8,774 nt of DNA. Origin: an uncultured Clostridia bacterium. Its GTDB lineage: Bacteria; Bacillota; Clostridia; Oscillospirales; CAG-272. Shown here in pieces: positions 5,058-8,774 of this stretch. How positions within the stretch are numbered: the stretch's first letter is position 1; each line of letters opens with the position of its first letter. The DNA lies in contig CAMFEL010000084.1 in assembly GCA_945949385.1 (NCBI GenBank), positions 1-8,774 of the forward strand, given 5' to 3'. The notes under the pieces are model-generated. The model ran no database searches, was not told the origin of the DNA, and saw only the letters and a program-made list of their open reading frames with translations. Position numbers and translations under genes: made by a program.

Positions 5058-8000
5058 TCAGATTAGGTTGCCGCCGTCTGTGCCGTCATCTTTGCCGTAT
5101 GCCGACTCCGCGTCTGTGTCCCCGATGTCTGCCGGGTCTTTGATATCTGCCGAGTCGGTGCCGCCGTCCCTGCCGTCTTCCGGTTCCGTGTCGCCCTCAG
5201 CCGAGCCCGTTCCGTCAGTCAAGTCCGCGTTGCCGCCGCCCGGGTCAGTGGCGTCCGACGCGCCGCTCTCCTGCGGAGCCGATACCGTGCCGTCTTCGCC
5301 GACCTTTGGCATAGCAGCGTCAAAAGCGGCTTCCTCCGGCGGACACAGCTCGGCACATAGCTCGTCGCACTCACCGTAAACGGAAGCGCCCAGCGCAAGC
5401 CGCTGCTTTCTGTATGCCTCCGTGACAACCCACGCTGCCGCGAAGATGCAAAGCCCGCCCACGCTTACTGCCAGACCGAGATACAGGCAGGCGGGTCTGT
5501 ACTTCATAACCAGCGTGTGCTCTCCGCTTTCCGCTCTGAATGCCAGAAGTCCGTCAAGCACCTTGCAGGGGGCGACCTTTTCGCCGTCCACATATATCTG
5601 CCAGCCCTCGTCGTAGGGTACAGATGTGAATATAAGCCCGTCACCCTCGGAAACGGTAAGCGTTCCCTCAAATCTGTCGTCGGAATACTTCGTTATTTCA
5701 AAGGGACTGCTTGCGAGCTTCGTCATATATTCCGTGAAAGCGTCCTCGTCAAGCTGCCAGAATATGACGCTCTCGTTTGAGAAGTAAAAGCTGTCTTCAA
5801 GAGGTTCAAGACTTACGGTGATCTCCTCACCCGCTTCAAAACGTCCCAGTTCAATAATTCTGTCGGTTTCGTTGCCGAAAACGGAGCCCTGCTTCAGACC
5901 GTTCACATAAAGATAACATTCCCGCAGATATTCCGATGGAAAGTAGCAGTAAAGCACATCGTCAGAGGGGACGGTCAGGGTAATATGCACTCTGTGGTTA
6001 TTGACGCTGTCCGGTTTTTCAAACTTTATATGACCTGCCACGGCGGAGCGGATAAGTCCGTCGCTTTTGAGGCTTTCGTCATGAGTGACGGGAGTAAATA
6101 TTTCAACCTCCTCACCCAGCATGGCGCTGACAGTCGCGTTCATACGCGCAAAAGGAGAATCGTAGCTTTCGTGTATTTCCAATTCGGCAAGACTTTCATC
6201 AACGCCGTATACAAGAGGCAAAGCGTAAGGGTTTTCCCAGACCGTATAGTCCTCGTTGCCCCAACCCGTGTCCGTATAAAGCTCCATGACCTCGTCGCTG
6301 TCGTATTCCTGAATAACATATTTTATACCGAACAGAGAGTCGAAAACGGGAGTGCCTCCCAGATATTTTGACCAATGGGACTTGGAGGAAAGACCGAAAT
6401 CGTGCAAAAGGCTTATGGTTTCGGCGTTAAGGGTAGAGGTGGAGTTTGACACACCGTTTAACCCAAGGGCAAAATTGTCGTTAGTCTTGCGGTGGTGGGT
6501 CTTTTCCGTGCGGTAAAAGGAGGTGTCGTTCTCCTTTATATTATTGACAACGGGTGTCAGCCCGTCAATAAAGGTGCGGTACGAGGTACGGCTTGAATAC
6601 ACCACATCGCTGTCAAGGGAGTCCATATTCAGCATACCGGCGCCGAACATTTCCGCACCCACCAGCACGGCAAGCACCAGAGTGCCCGTACGCCGCACGC
6701 CCTCCTTTGAAAAGGTCACGGCTCGCAGAACGCCCAGATACACCGCGATGATTGCCGCAGACAGCCATATCATGGAAAAGGTCCGCACATTGCTGCTGTC
6801 CTTCAGCACCTTCTGAATGATTATAAGCAGAGCGCACAGGAATGCTCCCGAGCAGACCGCTTTGCGGTATCCGATATCGGACAGCCTCTCAAAAGCCTTG
6901 TAAGCCAGCAGCACCGCAAAAAAGCACATCATAAAGCTGTATCTGTAATTCAGCCAGTTGGGGCGCTGCATGCCGTGCCATATAAGATCCAGAGTGGAGA
7001 CATTGAAAGAAACGAGGAAAAATGCGAGAAGCAGACCGGAGGAGATCTTTTCGCGGGTTTTGACATGGGGCGCGAGAAAATACAGGGGCAGAAGCACAAG
7101 GGTAAGGGTGCCCGAATACAGAAAGGGAAGTCCCTCGGGGCGCACCGTGTCGTAGGAGCCGATAAACAGCTTCGTCACCATGTCAAGCCAGTCAAACTTC
7201 TGAGCGGGCGTAAAATTGGGGTTGGAAAAAGTGGTTTTTCCGAAAGTAAGGGAATAGTAGGTGCAGAAAAGCAGCACTCCGCATATCATCACGGCGGAGA
7301 GGGAATAAAGCGCCATTCTTCCGCCGGACTTTATAAAATGCTTTTTTTCTCCCAGGGGATTGCGCTCTTCGGGAGTTCTTGAAAAATAAGCGTAGAAGAA
7401 ATATACGGCGCAGAAAATGCACATCATATAGCCGATGTAGAAGTTTGACCACACGGCGCATACCAGGGCAAAGACATACATTTTGAATTTGCCGAAGCGG
7501 ATAAGGTTTTCTATGCCCAGCATGATTACGGGCATAAGGATCATATTGTCTATCCACATGGTATTGTGCTGCATTACCACCGCGTAGGCGCACAATGCGT
7601 ACATTGCGGAAAAGATAACTGTAGCCGTGGGATTTCTCTTTTTGCGCGTTGCATCAAGGTAGATGCCGAAGGTAAGCCCGCAGCTTCCCGTTTTCAGGAG
7701 AAACATAAGAAGCAGGGCTTCGGTTATCATGGATTTTGGAAACAGCGCAACTATAAAGGAAAAGGGACTTGCCAGATAGTAGGCGTAAATTCCCGTAAAC
7801 TCTCCGCCCAGAGCTCTTTTGAATGAATAAAGAAAGCTGCCGTCGCCGTGCAGTATATCGCGCAGCCCCTCGAAAAAGTATACATACTGACCGTTCAGGT
7901 CAAGCACCAGAACGGACTCCTGACCGAAAGGAAACACCTGACGGCAGATATACATAAGCCACATAATGAGCATGGGAACGGCAAAGCACAAAAGCAGATA

Positions 8001-8159
8001 CTTCTGCTCCCGGCGAAAAGTATTATATCGCGCCCGCAGACCCGTCCGGGGTGCCAGGGGTGTTTCAAAGTCCGCATCGCGGCGGCGCGCAAAAAAGCCG
8101 GCGATACGCCCCGGCGCGCTGTCCTTTTTGCTGTTTATGTTTTCCGAAACCCGAGTCAT
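5058..8159 (-). CDS. yfhO: YfhO-family polytopic membrane protein, probable GT-C glycosyltransferase
   Basis: The 1033-residue product matches the YfhO family. In Bacillus subtilis and Listeria, relatives add sugars from a lipid carrier to lipoteichoic or wall teichoic acid outside the membrane. A basic cytosolic N-terminus (1-52) is followed by about 13 membrane helices (53-510), a large extracytoplasmic region (about 511-887) and a last helix (888-914). Family-like features are VLDLNGQYVYFFEGLRDIL (84-103, where D87 is a candidate catalytic residue), MWIDNMILMP (201-210), NWLNYRYSF (401-409) and VPYDEGWQIYVDGEKV (847-862) with HTLVMKYRP (881-889). An even helix count would place the C-terminus in the cytosol. 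Residues 921-1033 form an acidic Asp/Gly-rich tail not usual in the family. The ATG at 8159 has AAAGG 11 bases upstream. The 84 bp before it hold no clear promoter, only a 9-bp direct repeat. The substrate is unknown. Confidence 0.87.
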   Translation of the reverse strand: MTRVSENINSKKDSAPGRIAGFFARRRDADFETPLAPRTGLRARYNTFRREQKYLLLCFAVPMLIMWLMYICRQVFPFGQESVLVLDLNGQYVYFFEGLRDILHGDGSFLYSFKRALGGEFTGIYAYYLASPFSFIVALFPKSMITEALLLMFLLKTGSCGLTFGIYLDATRKKRNPTATVIFSAMYALCAYAVVMQHNTMWIDNMILMPVIMLGIENLIRFGKFKMYVFALVCAVWSNFYIGYMMCIFCAVYFFYAYFSRTPEERNPLGEKKHFIKSGGRMALYSLSAVMICGVLLFCTYYSLTFGKTTFSNPNFTPAQKFDWLDMVTKLFIGSYDTVRPEGLPFLYSGTLTLVLLPLYFLAPHVKTREKISSGLLLAFFLVSFNVSTLDLIWHGMQRPNWLNYRYSFMMCFFAVLLAYKAFERLSDIGYRKAVCSGAFLCALLIIIQKVLKDSSNVRTFSMIWLSAAIIAVYLGVLRAVTFSKEGVRRTGTLVLAVLVGAEMFGAGMLNMDSLDSDVVYSSRTSYRTFIDGLTPVVNNIKENDTSFYRTEKTHHRKTNDNFALGLNGVSNSTSTLNAETISLLHDFGLSSKSHWSKYLGGTPVFDSLFGIKYVIQEYDSDEVMELYTDTGWGNEDYTVWENPYALPLVYGVDESLAELEIHESYDSPFARMNATVSAMLGEEVEIFTPVTHDESLKSDGLIRSAVAGHIKFEKPDSVNNHRVHITLTVPSDDVLYCYFPSEYLRECYLYVNGLKQGSVFGNETDRIIELGRFEAGEEITVSLEPLEDSFYFSNESVIFWQLDEDAFTEYMTKLASSPFEITKYSDDRFEGTLTVSEGDGLIFTSVPYDEGWQIYVDGEKVAPCKVLDGLLAFRAESGEHTLVMKYRPACLYLGLAVSVGGLCIFAAAWVVTEAYRKQRLALGASVYGECDELCAELCPPEEAAFDAAMPKVGEDGTVSAPQESGASDATDPGGGNADLTDGTGSAEGDTEPEDGRDGGTDSADIKDPADIGDTDAESAYGKDDGTDGGNLI

Positions 8160-8243
8160 ATATTAAAGAGCCTTTCGCTGAATGTGCAAGGTAAAGTGAT
8201 TTTGAAAAGAGCCGCGAAAAAACCGTGAAAAGAGTATGAGCTT

Positions 8244-8456
8244 TCAGGCGTCTGTTCCGTCAGACGGGGGATGCTTTATCTTTTTGATACACTTTTCCAG
8301 CTTTTCGCGGGGCATGGTAATATCTCTGCCGCAGCCTCGGCAGACTATACGCACATCGCTGCCGACGCGCAGAACGGTGTAATGCTTTTCACCGCAGGGA
8401 TGGGGCTTTTTCATTTCAAGCACATCCCCGATGCAGATTCTGGGTATGACCGCCAT
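8244..8456 (-). CDS. DUF951 family small protein
   Basis: The 70-residue product has the DUF951 pattern: CIGDVLEMKKPHPCG (8-22), VLRVGSDVRIVCRGCGRDITMPR (28-50) and a Lys-rich end. HPC (19-21) with CRGC (39-42) could form a zinc-binding site. Biochemical function is not established for the family. In several Firmicutes it is encoded near chromosome-partitioning and ychF/rpsF genes; here it leads a yfhO-ruvAB cluster. A longer frame begins at an ATG at 8507, but the internal ATG at 8456 is preferred: GGGAGGGA lies 6 bases upstream, the protein then has the usual family length and begins at the conserved region, and the predicted transcript start falls only about 9 bases before the 8507 ATG. 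Cytosolic, no signal peptide. Confidence 0.88.
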   Translation of the reverse strand: MAVIPRICIGDVLEMKKPHPCGEKHYTVLRVGSDVRIVCRGCGRDITMPREKLEKCIKKIKHPPSDGTDA

Positions 8457-8460
8457 ATGC

Positions 8461-8468
8461 TCCCTCCC
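8461..8468 (-). promoter_or_regulatory. Ribosome binding site deciding the DUF951 start
   Basis: On the minus strand GGGAGGGA ends just before GCAT and the ATG at 8456; the GGAGG core is 6 bases from that codon. The upstream ATG at 8507 has only a weak AGGA nearby. This favours the shorter, family-length protein. Confidence 0.75.
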
Positions 8469-8522
8469 GCAGATTTTTACGGTAGATTTATTTGCGCCGA
8501 TAACCATATTATTCTATCCTAC

Positions 8523-8551
8523 AGTATACCACATTCAGCCTGCGATGTAAA
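8523..8551 (-). promoter_or_regulatory. Sigma-A promoter with extended -10 for the DUF951-yfhO-ruvAB cluster
   Basis: The minus strand reads TTTACA (8546-8551), a 17-base spacer ending in TGG, then TATACT (8523-8528). Each hexamer matches consensus in five of six positions, the spacing is optimal, and TG one base before the -10 box gives an extended -10. Transcription should start near 8516, leaving a leader of about 60 bases before the DUF951 ATG at 8456. No operator or SOS box was recognised around it. Confidence 0.75.
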
Positions 8552-8676
8552 GAAATATCGACAATTATTCTTCATATTATAGATGTGAAAATATTGATAC
8601 ACGGAAATCGGATCTGATCATAGGCTGACAAAATTGATTAAAGAAGTATTTTAAAAAGGCTTGAGACCCTTAGCAC
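8552..8676. other. A+T-rich spacer without a gene
   Basis: No credible reading frame was seen. On the minus strand AAGG (8668-8671) and CCTT (8656-8659) form a short hairpin followed by T residues (8653-8655), a weak possible terminator for a transcript coming from the right. On the plus strand CTGACA (8625-8630) and TATTTT (8647-8652), 16 bases apart, form a weak possible promoter pointing into the structured element at 8677-8774. Both sites are low-confidence. Confidence 0.35.
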
Positions 8677-8774
8677 AAATCGCACGGATTTTCTCCCCGC
8701 TTTGCGCAAAAAGACCTAAGCGGAGCGTTTCGAAAATTCCGTCGACAAAATAAGACACGCATTTTGAGCGATTT
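8677..8774. other. Nested inverted repeats able to fold as a three-way junction
   Basis: The outer arms are AAATCGC (8677-8683) and GCGATTT (8768-8774). Inside are two separate stems. One is CAAAAT/ATTTTG (8746-8751 with 8761-8766), closed by a 9-base loop. The other pairs 8684-8693 with 8732-8742 (five plus five pairs with one bulge) and continues into 8695-8702 with 8718-8725 (eight pairs, one G-T). The loop contains part of the palindrome TTTGCGCAAA (8701-8710). The outer arm ends exactly at the window edge, so the element may be larger. It could be a small RNA, a 3' untranslated structure of an upstream gene, or an intergenic repeat. The class was not recognised. Confidence 0.45.

Noticed and set aside
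5068..5379. Ser/Pro-rich plus-strand frame of 103 codons
   Set aside because: It is the antisense image of the Asp/Gly-rich tail codons of yfhO, so the low complexity is inherited.
8670..8762. Minus-strand 30-codon frame starting MRVLFCRRNF
   Set aside because: No ribosome site precedes the ATG, the composition is Arg/Cys-rich, and the stretch is better explained by nested inverted repeats. It could still be part of a gene cut by the window edge.

Overview
The window is about 8.8 kb with six protein genes, all on the minus strand and read from right to left: a DUF951 protein, a YfhO-family membrane protein, ruvA, ruvB, a class III-fold aminotransferase and an FGGY-family carbohydrate kinase. 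Long plus-strand reading frames lie opposite these genes and look like shadows. The strong GGAGG-type ribosome sites, the DUF951 and YfhO families, moderate GC content and A+T-rich promoters point to a Firmicute, probably a Clostridia of the Oscillospiraceae/Ruminococcus type. The genus cannot be fixed from this sequence alone.

Right end (8457-8774): a 98-base nest of inverted repeats touches the window edge and can fold as a three-way junction. An A+T-rich spacer follows, then a good extended -10 promoter (8523-8551) facing left. That promoter probably drives DUF951, yfhO, ruvA and ruvB. The spacing is 84 bp between DUF951 and yfhO, 17 bp between yfhO and ruvA, and 12 bp between ruvA and ruvB. 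The ruvB ribosome site overlaps the ruvA stop codon, and ruvB starts with TTG.

Middle: RuvA and RuvB form the Holliday-junction branch-migration motor and look complete. YfhO is a GT-C-type polytopic membrane protein, probably a glycosyltransferase for cell-envelope polymers. It carries an unusual acidic Asp/Gly-rich C-terminal tail of about 110 residues.

Left part: a weak promoter embedded in a GAAAATT-type simple repeat overlaps the ruvB stop codon and may start a second transcript. This would carry the aminotransferase and the sugar kinase, which are only 2 bp apart with no clear ribosome site for the kinase, so they are probably translationally coupled. Together they suggest a small catabolic or salvage module whose substrate cannot be named.

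Left end (1-279): no gene. It holds four degenerate GC-rich hairpin units spaced 30-33 bp apart, one with a compensatory base-pair change, then a 15-bp perfect inverted repeat, and finally a strong hairpin with T-runs that looks like a terminator usable in both directions.
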